A stretch of DNA of 64,000 nt from Pseudomonas sp. UYIF39 (GTDB taxonomy: Bacteria; Pseudomonadota; Gammaproteobacteria; Pseudomonadales; Pseudomonadaceae). Made by a program: the position numbers and the translations under genes. The notes under the pieces were generated by a model. The model was not told the DNA's origin and made no database searches. It saw nothing but the letters and a program-made list of their open reading frames with translations. This document shows, piece after piece, positions 45,847-56,770 of this stretch. The stretch covers positions 80,633-144,632 of the forward strand of contig NZ_JALBYU010000015.1 in NCBI RefSeq assembly GCF_029963765.1, read 5' to 3'. Within the stretch, counting starts at the first letter, position 1. The number at the start of each line of letters is the position of its first letter.

Positions 45847-45860
45847 TCCGGTTAACCGAA
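45847..45860. promoter_or_regulatory. AauR-type box, promoter-proximal
   Basis: TCCGGTTAACCGAA matches the AauR inverted repeat TTCGG-N4-CCGAA described for P. putida with one mismatch. It is 77 bp upstream of the -24 element. Confidence 0.6.
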
Positions 45861-45877
45861 TCGACTGACAGGTCGCG

Positions 45878-45891
45878 TTCGGAAAACCGAA
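45878..45891. promoter_or_regulatory. AauR-type box, promoter-distal
   Basis: TTCGGAAAACCGAA is a perfect match to TTCGG-N4-CCGAA, centred 31 bp (about three helical turns) from the proximal box, so two activator dimers would bind the same DNA face. Confidence 0.75.
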
Positions 45892-45964
45892 TGGTGTTCG
45901 GGGCCGCTAACGTCCTTTCGGCCAGATAATAGAAGAGCCAGTGATCATGCCGTTCATATGACAA

Positions 45965-46375
45965 TCAGCCTCCCTGGCTTAGCGGCGTTTCATGCAGGTA
46001 AATCCACTGGGCGTTGTGGTGATGCATGCCAATGATCGCCACCGAAACCCGTGAGCTTTCGCGCTGGTTGAGGCGATGGGTTTCCTTGTAGCGAATCGCC
46101 ACGCTGTTGCCTTCCTGCCAGACCGTCTGCAGGTCGCTGATGACGATCTCGAGGCCCGGTTTGGCGCCGACCGCACCCTTGAACATCTGTTCGACCATCG
46201 CCCGGCTGACGATGGCAGCCGAAGTGGTGACCATGGTGAAGTGCTCGGCGAATGCCGACATCAGCGGCTCGAAAGCGGTCTGCCCCTTACCGTTTGCGTC
46301 GGTGAACAGGGTGTGGATCAACTCGTGCACGTGATGAATGCTGTGTTGCGCCTGTTCAACTATTTTGTTGTCCAT
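45965..46375 (-). CDS. NTF2-like / SnoaL-like protein
   Basis: A 136-residue protein with the alpha+beta cone pattern of the NTF2-like superfamily: FEPLMSAFAEHFTMVTTSAAI, then MVEQMFKG and WQEGNSVAIRYKETHRL. Such proteins bind or turn over small ligands; no catalytic residues are assignable. The start overlaps the MFS gene end by 20 nt, so it is the second gene of an MFS operon. Confidence 0.65.
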   Translation of the reverse strand: MDNKIVEQAQHSIHHVHELIHTLFTDANGKGQTAFEPLMSAFAEHFTMVTTSAAIVSRAMVEQMFKGAVGAKPGLEIVISDLQTVWQEGNSVAIRYKETHRLNQRESSRVSVAIIGMHHHNAQWIYLHETPLSQGG

Positions 46376-47723
46376 GACAGTCCTTTTGAGTGTTCAACTG
46401 ACTCAGTTGAAAGAGTGGAAACAAGCCTGCCAGTGCGGCGATGGCGAAGGTCACGTGGTAGGCCTGGGTGGTATCGAAATGCTTCAAGAGCAGGTTGAAA
46501 ACCATCAGGAAGAGGGCAGCGCCGATGCTGAATGCCATCTGTCGGTTGATGTTCCAGATGACACTGGCCTTGTGAGTGTCATTGCCCTCAAAGTCCATCA
46601 ATGACGTGGTTTGTGCTGTATTGGCTCCGATGCCGCCGCCGATCCCCATCAAGCTGTAGGCGAGGACAATCACCCAAAGGTCCGAGGGATTGCTCACCAG
46701 TAACAGGGTGGCAATGCCGGCGCTGTGCAAGAGCATGCCGAGGGCAAACAGCCGCTTCGCGCCCATCCGGTTATAGACTCGGCCACAGATCAGCATCGCG
46801 ATGAACGCGCCGATGGCGTACAGGATCATGAACATCCCTGTCAGTCGGGCGCTGAAGTGCAGGGTGTTTTGCAGGAAAAAGATGCTCATCAAGTTGACCC
46901 CCGTGAACACACCGGGAATCGCGTAATAGATAAAGATGGAGGTGCTGAGTTTTTTGCTTTTGAGCAGGCTCAGTTCAATGATCGGGTTTTTGCAGGTGCG
47001 GTAGTGCAGCCCGTAAAGCACGACGAAAGTAACGCCGGCCATGACGAAGAGAGCGGCTACCCATGCCGGAGCTTCGCCGCCATACAACGACATTCCCATC
47101 AGCAGGCTGCCGAGTGCCGCGCTGACCAGTAGCAAGCCCTTGATGTCGGGCCGGGGCAAACTCGTCGGCCGCGCTTCGTTGATCCAGAACCAGGACAGCA
47201 ATGCCGCGATCAGCGATAACGGGATGATGCTGTAGAACACCCAGCGCCAGGAACTGCTGTCGACGATGACACCGCCGATGGTCGGTGAAATGGCGGGCGC
47301 TATCAGGGCAACGGCCATGACCAATGTGGATATTTTCGCCCGCTGCTCGCCCTTGAACAGGTTGAACGTCAGCGCCTGGCCGACAGGAATCAACAGGCCG
47401 CCACCAATTCCCTGGACGAAGCGCCAGATCACCAGTTCGTTGAAGCTATTGGCCAGCCCACACATCCACACGGAAGCGGTGAATACGATCATCGAGGCGG
47501 TGAGGATTTCCCGGCTGCCAAAACGACCGGCCAACCAGGTGCTGACCGGGATGATCAGAGTCAGCCCCAGAATATAAGCGTTAGCCACCCAGGCAACGTC
47601 TGAAGTACTAACGTGCAGCGCCGCCGATATACTCGGTAATGCGACCGCCGACATAAAGATGTTAATGCAGTCTATAAAAAAGCCGATCAGAAATATCAGT
47701 GCAACTTTGTAGCGATAGGTCAT
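46356..47723 (-). CDS. MFS transporter, DHA2-type drug exporter
   Basis: A 455-residue inner-membrane protein started at the ATG at 47723 (AGGGGA upstream). About 14 helices, with DHA2 signatures: WVANAYILGLTLIIPVSTWL, GRFGSREILTAS and RFVQGIGGGLLIPVG. Probably a proton-driven multidrug or metabolite exporter. It is divergent from a LysR regulator, the usual arrangement for a regulated efflux gene. Confidence 0.88.
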   Translation of the reverse strand: MTYRYKVALIFLIGFFIDCINIFMSAVALPSISAALHVSTSDVAWVANAYILGLTLIIPVSTWLAGRFGSREILTASMIVFTASVWMCGLANSFNELVIWRFVQGIGGGLLIPVGQALTFNLFKGEQRAKISTLVMAVALIAPAISPTIGGVIVDSSSWRWVFYSIIPLSLIAALLSWFWINEARPTSLPRPDIKGLLLVSAALGSLLMGMSLYGGEAPAWVAALFVMAGVTFVVLYGLHYRTCKNPIIELSLLKSKKLSTSIFIYYAIPGVFTGVNLMSIFFLQNTLHFSARLTGMFMILYAIGAFIAMLICGRVYNRMGAKRLFALGMLLHSAGIATLLLVSNPSDLWVIVLAYSLMGIGGGIGANTAQTTSLMDFEGNDTHKASVIWNINRQMAFSIGAALFLMVFNLLLKHFDTTQAYHVTFAIAALAGLFPLFQLSQLNTQKDCHGQQNS

Positions 47724-47828
47724 GTTGTTTCCCCTTTGCCGCAAAGCATAGGGGCCGTGGACTTGAACTGTCGATACGACTATCCTTGAAACAATGTTTG
47801 ACGGGATTTAACAGTGAGCCATATTGCT

Positions 47829-48716
47829 ATGCACACTCATCTTAATCGGGTCCAGACATTCCTGGCCGTGGTCGATTTTGGTTCTTACACCAAGGCTGCC
47901 AATTACCTGAGCATCAGCAAAGCCATGGCCAGCCTGCATGTCAAGGCGCTGGAGGACGTGCTGTCAGCGACGTTGTTGATTCGAAATACCCGAAATATAT
48001 CCCTCACCGAAATCGGTCAGGACTTTTATGAAGAGTTCAAAGGTATTGTCGCGGACATCGATAACGCCTTCGATAATGTATTAAAAGGGCATAATCGGGT
48101 GTCCGGCAAGTTGCGCTTCAGTTCCACCAGTGAATACGGCGAGGCCTTTATTCTTCCGTTGATACCGCAATTTATAGAGCGTTATCCGGAAATAAAACTC
48201 TGTTATAACTTCAACTCGTCACTCAATGATCTGGTGGCGGAAAAGTTAGACATGGTTATCCGTTTAGGTAACTTGGCGGACTCTGCTTTCAAGAGCCGTA
48301 AACTGGCGGATTATGAAATTGTCCTGGTGGCTACCGAGACGTTTCTTGCACGTCACCCGGTGCAGAATCCTCAGGACCTGAATTCGGTGCCGTGGATCGC
48401 CAACAGCAACCTGCAGGCACCGACCCAGTGGTCGTTGCGCCATCCGCAATTGGGGGCTGTCGAGATCAACGGGATCAATCAGTTTGAATCCAATTCTTCC
48501 ACGGCCATCCGCTCCATGACGTTGTCGTCGCTAGGCGTCTCGGTGCTGCCCGCCTGGGTGGTCAAGGACGACATCGCCAGCGAGCGGCTGATCCGGCTGT
48601 TGCCCGACTATTCGCTGCCCTCGCAGTCCGTCAACGTGGTGTTTCCCAACAGCCCGCATTTGCCCCACAAATCGAGGGCCTTCATCGATTTCCTGTTGCT
48701 GCATCTGGCGCAGTAA
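47829..48716 (+). CDS. LysR-family transcriptional regulator
   Basis: A 295-residue regulator. The HTH reads SYTKAANYLSISKAMASLHV, and the effector domain has GKLRFSSTSEYGEAFILPLI, of the CrgA/AaeR-like group. Start taken at the ATG at 47829; an in-frame GTG at 47814 would add five residues and cannot be excluded. It faces the MFS exporter gene across about 105 bp and probably controls it. A/T content is somewhat higher than that of neighbours. Confidence 0.85.
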   Translation: MHTHLNRVQTFLAVVDFGSYTKAANYLSISKAMASLHVKALEDVLSATLLIRNTRNISLTEIGQDFYEEFKGIVADIDNAFDNVLKGHNRVSGKLRFSSTSEYGEAFILPLIPQFIERYPEIKLCYNFNSSLNDLVAEKLDMVIRLGNLADSAFKSRKLADYEIVLVATETFLARHPVQNPQDLNSVPWIANSNLQAPTQWSLRHPQLGAVEINGINQFESNSSTAIRSMTLSSLGVSVLPAWVVKDDIASERLIRLLPDYSLPSQSVNVVFPNSPHLPHKSRAFIDFLLLHLAQ

Positions 48717-48727
48717 GCACCTACAAA

Positions 48728-48759
48728 AAAGCCCCTGAATCTTGAGATTCAGGGGCTTT
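48728..48759. terminator. bidirectional intrinsic terminator
   Basis: AAAGCCCCTGAATC and GATTCAGGGGCTTT form a perfect stem with a 4-nt loop between the convergent LysR and glpD genes. Confidence 0.93.
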
Positions 48760-48778
48760 GGTTTAACCGGATACCCGA

Positions 48779-50317
48779 TCAGGCCGCTTCGATCTTGCTG
48801 CGGTTCTGCTCGACCTTGTTCAGGTATTCCTTGAGCTTTTCCTGTTCCGCCGGAGTCGTGAACAACCCCAGCTTGCTGCGACGCCACAGAATGTCGTGCG
48901 CGGTGGTTGCCCATTCTTCGCTGCACAGGTAATCGACTTCGCGGGTGTAGAGCCCGCCGCCGATGTGTTCGCCCATATCGCCGAGATTCTGCACGCCTTC
49001 CAGCATGCGCCAGGTGCGGCTGCCGTAGGTGGTGGCCCAGCGGCGGGCGATTTCGGTCGGCACCCAGTCGAATTTGTCACGGATCAAGGCGCACAAGGCT
49101 TGCGGGGTGGTCATGTCTTCACCGCCCGGCAGGGTGGCGGTGGCGGTCCAGCTCGGCTTGATGTCCTTGAAGTACGGAGCCAGTTGCGCCAGCGCCGACT
49201 CTGCCAGCTTGCGGTAGGTGGTCAGCTTGCCGCCGAACACCGACAACAGCGGCGCTTCTTCGCCAGTGCCCGACAATGCCAGGGTGTAGTCGCGGGTGAC
49301 GGCCGACGGGTTGTCGGATTCGTCGTTGCACAGCGGGCGAACGCCCGAATAGCTGTGCAGGATATCGTCGCGGCTAATGCGTTTCTTGAAATGGGAGTTG
49401 ACCACTTTCAACAGGTAATCGGTTTCACCTTCGGTGATCGCAACTGCAGCCGGATCGCCGGTGTACTCGCGGTCGGTGGTGCCGATCAGGGTGAAGTGGT
49501 TCAGGTACGGAATGGTGAACACGATGCGCTGATCTTCGTTTTGCAGAATGTGCGCGTGTTCGCCTTCGTACAGTTTCGGCACGATCAGGTGACTGCCCTG
49601 AATCAGGCGGATGCCGTATGGCGATTCCATCTTCAGGTCGTCACGAATGAACTTGGCGACCCATGGGCCCGCGGCGTTTACCAGTGCCTTGGCGCGGATC
49701 GAAAACAGACTGCCATCGGCGCGTTCCAGATGCAGGTGCCACATGCCCTTGGTGCGACGGGCGCTGACGCAACGGGTCTGGGTGTGAACGTGGGCGCCTT
49801 TTTCGCGGGCGGCCATGGCGTTCAGCACCACCAGACGAGCATCGTCGACCCAGCAATCGGAGTATTCGAAGCCTTTGGTGATTTCGCTTTTCAGCGGACT
49901 GTCCGGGCCGAACTTCAGGCTTTTCGAGCCTTCGAGTTTTTCCCGCTTGCCGAGGTGGTCATAAAGGAAAAGGCCGGCGCGGATCATCCAGGCCGGACGC
50001 AGGTGCGGACGGTGCGGCAGCACAAAGCGCATCTGCTTGACGATGTGCGGGGCCTTGGCCAGCAGCACTTCGCGTTCGGCCAGGGCTTCGCGTACCAGAC
50101 GGAATTCGTAATGTTCAAGGTAGCGCAAGCCACCGTGGATCAGTTTGCTGCTGGCTGACGAGGTGTGGCTGGCCAGGTCGTCCTTTTCGCAAAGAAACAC
50201 CGAAAGACCGCGACCGGCGGCATCCGCTGCGATCCCCACGCCATTGATCCCGCCACCGATGACGGCGATATCGTAGATCTCAGCGAGAGGGGGCGTAGGC
50301 AAGGTAGAAGTGGGCAT
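48779..50317 (-). CDS. glpD: aerobic glycerol-3-phosphate dehydrogenase
   Basis: A 512-residue FAD enzyme with the dinucleotide motif VIGGGINGVGIAADAAGRG and SSASSKLIHGGLRYLEHYE. It oxidises glycerol-3-phosphate to dihydroxyacetone phosphate at the inner membrane and passes electrons to ubiquinone. It is separated from glpR by 213 bp containing a hairpin and palindromic operator candidates, so it probably has its own GlpR-controlled promoter. Confidence 0.95.
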   Translation of the reverse strand: MPTSTLPTPPLAEIYDIAVIGGGINGVGIAADAAGRGLSVFLCEKDDLASHTSSASSKLIHGGLRYLEHYEFRLVREALAEREVLLAKAPHIVKQMRFVLPHRPHLRPAWMIRAGLFLYDHLGKREKLEGSKSLKFGPDSPLKSEITKGFEYSDCWVDDARLVVLNAMAAREKGAHVHTQTRCVSARRTKGMWHLHLERADGSLFSIRAKALVNAAGPWVAKFIRDDLKMESPYGIRLIQGSHLIVPKLYEGEHAHILQNEDQRIVFTIPYLNHFTLIGTTDREYTGDPAAVAITEGETDYLLKVVNSHFKKRISRDDILHSYSGVRPLCNDESDNPSAVTRDYTLALSGTGEEAPLLSVFGGKLTTYRKLAESALAQLAPYFKDIKPSWTATATLPGGEDMTTPQALCALIRDKFDWVPTEIARRWATTYGSRTWRMLEGVQNLGDMGEHIGGGLYTREVDYLCSEEWATTAHDILWRRSKLGLFTTPAEQEKLKEYLNKVEQNRSKIEAA

Positions 50318-50358
50318 CGGCTAGCCTCGGGCTTTTATGATTTTCGGTATTGGAATTC

Positions 50359-50372
50359 GAACATTAATGTTC
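50359..50372. promoter_or_regulatory. candidate GlpR operator upstream of glpD
   Basis: GAACATTAATGTTC is a perfect 14-bp palindrome 42 bp before the glpD start. TTCGAACATT occurs here (50356-50365) and again at 50460-50469, and GAACATTCGTG appears in the glpF upstream region near 53929, which suggests one operator family. Confidence 0.55.
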
Positions 50373-50490
50373 ATTTGCGAAAATGGTAGCCCATAAAGTC
50401 GCCCACAGCCAGTTAACTTCGATTGAAAATACTGATCGAAGGGGCGTGAAAGGAAAATTTTCGAACATTCAGGTAGTTGCGAAGAACAAA

Positions 50491-50520
50491 TGTGGTGAGG
50501 GGATAAATCCCCTCGCCACA
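50491..50520. terminator. hairpin downstream of glpR
   Basis: TGTGGTGAGGGGATAAATCC followed by CCTCGCCACA forms a near-perfect hairpin 10 nt after the glpR stop. It resembles a dispersed Pseudomonas palindrome and may also end the glpFKR transcript. Confidence 0.5.
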
Positions 50521-50530
50521 GGGGAGGGGG

Positions 50531-51286
50531 TTAAACCACTTCGAGTCGAATTTTGTGCTGGCTCAACAGCTGCGCCAACGCCGGCACAGGTTGCTGATCG
50601 GTGACCAGACAATCAATCAAACTGATCGGCCCAAGGCGAATCATGGCGTTGCGCCCGAATTTGCTGGAGTCCGCCGCCAAAATCACCTTTCGGGCATTGG
50701 CGATGATCGCCTGGGACACCCGAACTTCCTGATAGTCGAAGTCCAGCAGACTGCCGTCTTCATCGATACCGCTGATGCCGACCAGGGCGAAATCAACCTT
50801 GAACTGGTTAATGAAGTCGACACTGGCCTGACCGACCACGCCACCGTCACGCCGCACATTGCCACCCGTCAGCAGAACGTCGAAGTCGTCCTTGGCGCTG
50901 AGCATCGAGGCTACATGCAGGTTGTTGGTGATGATCTTCAGGTGATTGTGATTGAGCAATGCTCGGGCGATGGATTCGGTGGTGGTACCGATATTGATGA
51001 ACAGCGAGGCGTGATCGGGGATTTGAGCGGCGATGGCTTCACCGATACGTTGCTTTTCATCGCGCATCTGATCGGCACGCATGGCGTAGGCGGTGTTTTC
51101 GACGCTGGAATCGTAGGCTGCGCCGCCGTGGTAGCGACGTAACAAATTGGCTTCCGCAAGCTGATTGATATCGCGGCGGATGGTTTGCGGTGTAACGACG
51201 AACAGCGTAGCCATTTCCTCGATGCTGACATAGCCGCGTTCGCGGACCAGTTCGAGGATTTGCTGCTGACGGGGAGGCAGATTCAT
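50531..51286 (-). CDS. glpR: GlpR, DeoR-family repressor of the glycerol regulon
   Basis: A 251-residue repressor. The DeoR HTH is at the N-terminus (PRQQQILELVRERGYVSIEE, FVVTPQTIRRDINQL), and the sugar-phosphate isomerase-like C-terminal domain has FINIGTTTESIARAL. It releases DNA on binding glycerol-3-phosphate. Its place between glpK and glpD is the usual Pseudomonas order. Confidence 0.95.
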   Translation of the reverse strand: MNLPPRQQQILELVRERGYVSIEEMATLFVVTPQTIRRDINQLAEANLLRRYHGGAAYDSSVENTAYAMRADQMRDEKQRIGEAIAAQIPDHASLFINIGTTTESIARALLNHNHLKIITNNLHVASMLSAKDDFDVLLTGGNVRRDGGVVGQASVDFINQFKVDFALVGISGIDEDGSLLDFDYQEVRVSQAIIANARKVILAADSSKFGRNAMIRLGPISLIDCLVTDQQPVPALAQLLSQHKIRLEVV

Positions 51287-51381
51287 GGGGCTTCCTTTGG
51301 GCTGCCGTGCAAAATTTGCCCATGATGCCGCAGGAATCCGCTCCCTACCAGTTACATACAGATACGAGTACTCAGGTTGGC

Positions 51382-52887
<1,506 letters not shown>

Positions 52888-52962
52888 GTCGATTGCCTTG
52901 GACGAAAAAAGGGAGTGAGGTCCGGCGCGCGATCTTATGGGCAGGATCACACGCCAACGGTA

Positions 52963-53814
52963 TCAAGAAGTTCTTGGCTTGCCGTCAATGGCCAGTGCTG
53001 CGTCCTTTGTAGCAGGTAGGGCGCTGGGCAGATGACGGGCAATCAGCCCGCGATACGCTGCAGCACCGAGGCAGGCACCGACAATCGGTGCAAAAATCGG
53101 AATCAGGAAATACGGGATGTCGCGCCCGCCGGTGAAGGAAATTTCACCCCAGCCAGCGAAGAAAGTCATCAGTTTAGGACCGAAGTCGCGCGCCGGGTTC
53201 ATCGCAAAACCGGTCAGCGGCCCCATCGAACTACCAATCACGGCAATCAGCAGGCCGATCAGCAGCGGAGCGAGCGGACCCTTTGGCAAGCCATTGTTGT
53301 CGTCGGTCAGGGACATGATCACGCCCATCAGGATGGCGGTGATGATCACTTCAACCAGGAAGGCTTGTGCCGTGGTCAAGGCCGGGTTGGGGAAGGTGGA
53401 GAACACTGACGCCAATTCGAGGCTGGCCTGAGTACCACGAACCATATGGTGAGTTTGTTCGTAATCGAAGAATAAATTGCTGTACAGCGTGTAAACCAAC
53501 AACGCTCCACAGAAGGCACCAGCGATCTGGGCGAGAATATAAAAAGGCAGTTTGCGCTTTTCGAAGTCAGCGAAAATGCTCAGGGCAATGCTGACGGCGG
53601 GATTGAGATGAGCCCCGGAAACGCCGGCGGTCAGATAGATCGCCATGCTCACGCCGATCCCCCAGATGATGCTGATTTCCCAAAGGCCGAAGCTGGCACC
53701 CGCGACCTTGAGCGCGGCAACACAACCTGTACCAAAAAAGATCAGCAGCGCTGTACCCAAGAATTCGGCCATGCATTGGCTTGAGAGCGACGGTTGTTGT
53801 AAAGCAGTTGTCAT
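52963..53814 (-). CDS. glpF: glycerol uptake facilitator (aquaglyceroporin)
   Basis: A 283-residue inner-membrane channel started at the ATG at 53814 (MTTALQQPSL). Both NPA motifs are present (AHLNPAVS and AMNPARDFGP), with Asp after the second, as in glycerol-conducting members. First gene of glpFKR; a 371-bp upstream region precedes it. Confidence 0.95.
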   Translation of the reverse strand: MTTALQQPSLSSQCMAEFLGTALLIFFGTGCVAALKVAGASFGLWEISIIWGIGVSMAIYLTAGVSGAHLNPAVSIALSIFADFEKRKLPFYILAQIAGAFCGALLVYTLYSNLFFDYEQTHHMVRGTQASLELASVFSTFPNPALTTAQAFLVEVIITAILMGVIMSLTDDNNGLPKGPLAPLLIGLLIAVIGSSMGPLTGFAMNPARDFGPKLMTFFAGWGEISFTGGRDIPYFLIPIFAPIVGACLGAAAYRGLIARHLPSALPATKDAALAIDGKPRTS

Positions 53815-54185
53815 TGAAAACCTCGTTTTTGTTGTTGTCTGGCGCTTTTGCATCACGGTCAAAAGCGCGATTTTCACCGAGGCAGGATCCCCATCCTGTT
53901 CTCGGTCTACTGCTGGGTGCTGCGATAGGAACATTCGTGCAGTATTCAGATTCGAAAAAATATAGACAAGAAACGCTGCTGTCAAAGGTCGAAAGTGAAC
54001 TATCAGTCACAATAGAACTATTAGTCACATGAATGACCGCATCGTTCACGCGGCAGACCGAAGGTGGACGAACGGCATAAGACGCCGCCAAGCCTTTGAA
54101 ATAGCGCCGCAATAGAGCCATTTGTTGATCAATGACCTAGAATCCAGCGCAGTATTTTTCTACTGCCGACCAGTCTGGAGCTGTC
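53815..54185. other. 371-bp divergent region between glpF and ybaK
   Basis: AT-rich in its middle. It holds GAACATTCGTG and TTCGAA words (about 53929-53960), similar to the glpD operator, and a near-repeat ACTATCAGTCACA / ACTATTAGTCACA (about 53999-54029). The glpF leader is long (over 100 nt). No small gene is supported. Confidence 0.4.
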
Positions 54186-54656
54186 ATGACCCCCGCATTG
54201 GATTTGTTGAAAAAAGTTCGTGCCGAACATCGCGTGCACAGTTACGAACATGATCCGAAGGCAGCGTCCTACGGGCTGGAGGCCGCGGAAAAGTTGGGAT
54301 TGGACCCGGCGCAGGTGTTCAAGACCTTGCTGGCGGCCAGTGAGAAAGGTGAATTGCTGGTAGCCGTGGTGCCGGTCGTCGGAAGTCTGGACTTGAAGGC
54401 CCTGGCTCACGCTGCGGGCGTGAAAAAAGTCGAAATGGCCGATCCTGCCGCTGCGCAAAGATCCACCGGTTACCTCTTGGGCGGCATCAGTCCGCTGGGA
54501 CAGAAAAAGCGCTTGCGCACCTTTATCGATAACTCGGCTCAGCCATTCGCCAGCATTTTTGTCAGTGCGGGGCGACGAGGGCTGGAAGTCGAATTGGCAC
54601 CCGCGGTGCTGGCCGAGCATACCCAGGCGAAGTTCGCTGATATCGGTCGTGCCTGA
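54186..54656 (+). CDS. ybaK: YbaK/EbsC-type Cys-tRNA(Pro) deacylase
   Basis: A 156-residue protein of the trans-editing family: VFKTLLAASEKGELLVAVVP, the catalytic-lysine region around KKVEMADPA, and TGYLLGGISPLGQKK. It hydrolyses Cys-tRNA(Pro) made in error by ProRS. Monocistronic. Confidence 0.93.
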   Translation: MTPALDLLKKVRAEHRVHSYEHDPKAASYGLEAAEKLGLDPAQVFKTLLAASEKGELLVAVVPVVGSLDLKALAHAAGVKKVEMADPAAAQRSTGYLLGGISPLGQKKRLRTFIDNSAQPFASIFVSAGRRGLEVELAPAVLAEHTQAKFADIGRA

Positions 54657-54762
54657 CGCGGACTATCCGCCCGGCGCTGTATGGTGCAAGTTTACGGGCT
54701 CTGTCACTGGTGCCGCATTGTCGGCAGCTTCATGCTCGGTGGCCTGACAAAGGGAGAAGGTT

Positions 54763-55545
54763 ATGCAGCTTGAGTTTCATCAGGTCGATGCGTTCAGTGA
54801 TCGGCCGTTCAGTGGCAACCCGGCGATGGTCTATCGACTGGATGCGTGGCTTGCCGATGAGCTGATGCAGAAGATCGCCGCCGAGCACAACCTCGCCGAA
54901 ACCGCCTTCGTGGTGCGCGAAGGGCAGGGCTGGCGCATCCGGTGGTTTACCCCAACCACCGAGGTGCCGTTGTGCGGTCATGCAACCCTGGCCAGTGCTT
55001 ATGTTCTGTTTGAAATCTATAAAGAACCGGTCGAGCGTCTGGACTTCATCTGCAAGTCCGGTCCGCTAAGCGTGAGCCGTGAGGGTGAGCGCTTGTGGCT
55101 GGATTTCCCGGCGCTCATTCCGTCGGAAGTGGGCGTGACCCTGGATGTCGAACGCGCGTTGGGTGTGGAAGCGGTTGATGTGCTGGGGTCGAACGAGTTG
55201 TTCGTGGTGTTGGAATCCGAGCAGGCGGTGCTCGAATGTCAGCCGGACATGGCGGCACTGGCGAAACTGCCGTGGCCTGGGGCAATTGTCACGGCCAGGG
55301 GCAGCAAGCATGACTTTGTGTCCCGCTACTTCGCGCCGGCGATTGGCATCAACGAAGACCCGGTGACGGGTTCAACCCATTGCAGCCTGATCCCGTACTG
55401 GTCGAAACGTTTGGGCAAGTCGAGCCTGACGGCTTATCAGCGCTCGACTCGAGGCGGGGAGTTGTTCTGTCGGCTGGAAGGGGATCGGGTGAAAATTGGC
55501 GGGAATGCGACGCTCGTTGCAAGCGGAACACTGATGCTGGGTTGA
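54763..55545 (+). CDS. PhzF-family isomerase/epimerase-like protein
   Basis: A 260-residue protein with the PhzF fold: QVDAFSDRPFSGNPA, the catalytic Glu46 in LAETAFV, CGHATLASAYV and DPVTGSTHCSL. PhzF isomerises a phenazine precursor, but no other phz genes are present, so this is a general family member of unknown substrate. Confidence 0.9.
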   Translation: MQLEFHQVDAFSDRPFSGNPAMVYRLDAWLADELMQKIAAEHNLAETAFVVREGQGWRIRWFTPTTEVPLCGHATLASAYVLFEIYKEPVERLDFICKSGPLSVSREGERLWLDFPALIPSEVGVTLDVERALGVEAVDVLGSNELFVVLESEQAVLECQPDMAALAKLPWPGAIVTARGSKHDFVSRYFAPAIGINEDPVTGSTHCSLIPYWSKRLGKSSLTAYQRSTRGGELFCRLEGDRVKIGGNATLVASGTLMLG

Positions 55546-55555
55546 CCAAATCCAC

Positions 55556-55645
55556 TGTGGGAGCGAGCTTGCTCGCGATAGCGTTGGGTAAGTCAACATC
55601 TCTGTTGAATGTGAAACCGCTTTCGCGAGCAAGCTCGCTCCCACA
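55556..55645. repeat. REPIN, GTGGGAGCGAGC class
   Basis: TGTGGGAGCGAGCTTGCTCG with the inverted copy ending GCTCCCACA, between the convergent PhzF-family and ABC ATPase genes. Confidence 0.9.
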
Positions 55646-55660
55646 TTTTATTGCGTGTGC

Positions 55661-56770
55661 TCAGTGGGCGCTGCTGTAGCGGCGCACACCGGACTCAACG
55701 GCCAGAATCTGCGCCGCCGTACTGCCCGACGCCTGAAACAGCACCAGGTGTTCAGCCGCGACACGAATGCCGACTTCTGAACCCACCTGATGATCGGCAT
55801 GGCTCGGGAAAATCGACTCGAGTTGCGCGCCGGTCGGCAACTGCAAGCGATACAAGGTAGACGCTCCCTGGAAAGACTTGCCGACAATCCGCGCCTTCAA
55901 CGTGCTGTCCGGTGCATAAACGATATCGTCCGGACGCAGCAATACATCCACCGCGCCGCCAACCGGCCAAGTGTAGGCACGATTACCGCGTAACTCACCC
56001 AGTTCGGTCTGCACTGATTCGGGGCTGCTCAGCTGACCGCGAATGAAATAACCCTGGCCGATGAAACTGGCCACATAGGGCGTCAGCGGTTCGTGGTACA
56101 GGTTGTAGGGCGTATCCCACTGCTCCAGACGACCTTCCTTGAAAACCCCCACATGATCGCTCACCGCGAAGGCTTCTTCCTGGTCATGGGTCACCAGAAT
56201 CGCGCTGGTGCCACGGGCCTTGAGGATGTCGCGCACCTCATGGCTGAGCTTGCGTCGCAGCTCGCCATCAAGGTTGGAGAAGGGTTCGTCGAGCAGCAGC
56301 AGTTGCGGTTCCGGTGCCAGGGCGCGGGCCAGTGCGACGCGCTGCTGTTGACCACCCGATAGCTCATGCGGGAAGCGCTTGCCGAGGTTTTTCAGGTTGA
56401 CCAGTTCGAGCAACTCTTCGGTGACGCGATCCTTCTGCGGATGTTTACGGATCCCGAAGGCGATGTTCTCGGCCACGCTCAAATGTGGAAACAGGGCGTA
56501 GTCCTGGAACACCATGCCGATCCGGCGTTTCTCCGGTGCGAGGGTGAAGCCGGCGCGGGAGATCGTCTCGCCCGCCAACTGGATTTCACCTTCGTGCACC
56601 GGTTCGAAACCGGCAATCGCCCGTAGCGTGGTGGTTTTGCCGCAACCCGATGAGCCCAGCAGACAACCAATGTCACCGGCATTCAAATGCAGGTTGAGGT
56701 TCTGCACGACCCGCTGGTCTTGGTAGCCGCAGGCGAGGTTACGCAGGTTCAGCAGTAATGGATGGCTCAT
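55661..56770 (-). CDS. ABC transporter ATP-binding protein, FbpC/PotA-like
   Basis: A 369-residue ATPase started at the ATG at 56770, which overlaps the argF stop by 4 nt. Walker A LGSSGCGKTTT, signature LSGGQQQR, Walker B LLLLDEPFSNLD, plus a C-terminal TOBE-like domain (about 240-360), as in iron(III) or polyamine importers. No permease or binding-protein genes adjoin it. The same gene pair with argF is known in other Pseudomonas. Confidence 0.88.
   Translation of the reverse strand: MSHPLLLNLRNLACGYQDQRVVQNLNLHLNAGDIGCLLGSSGCGKTTTLRAIAGFEPVHEGEIQLAGETISRAGFTLAPEKRRIGMVFQDYALFPHLSVAENIAFGIRKHPQKDRVTEELLELVNLKNLGKRFPHELSGGQQQRVALARALAPEPQLLLLDEPFSNLDGELRRKLSHEVRDILKARGTSAILVTHDQEEAFAVSDHVGVFKEGRLEQWDTPYNLYHEPLTPYVASFIGQGYFIRGQLSSPESVQTELGELRGNRAYTWPVGGAVDVLLRPDDIVYAPDSTLKARIVGKSFQGASTLYRLQLPTGAQLESIFPSHADHQVGSEVGIRVAAEHLVLFQASGSTAAQILAVESGVRRYSSAH

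Noticed and set aside
48896..50158. 420-codon plus-strand frame
   Set aside because: Antisense shadow of glpD.
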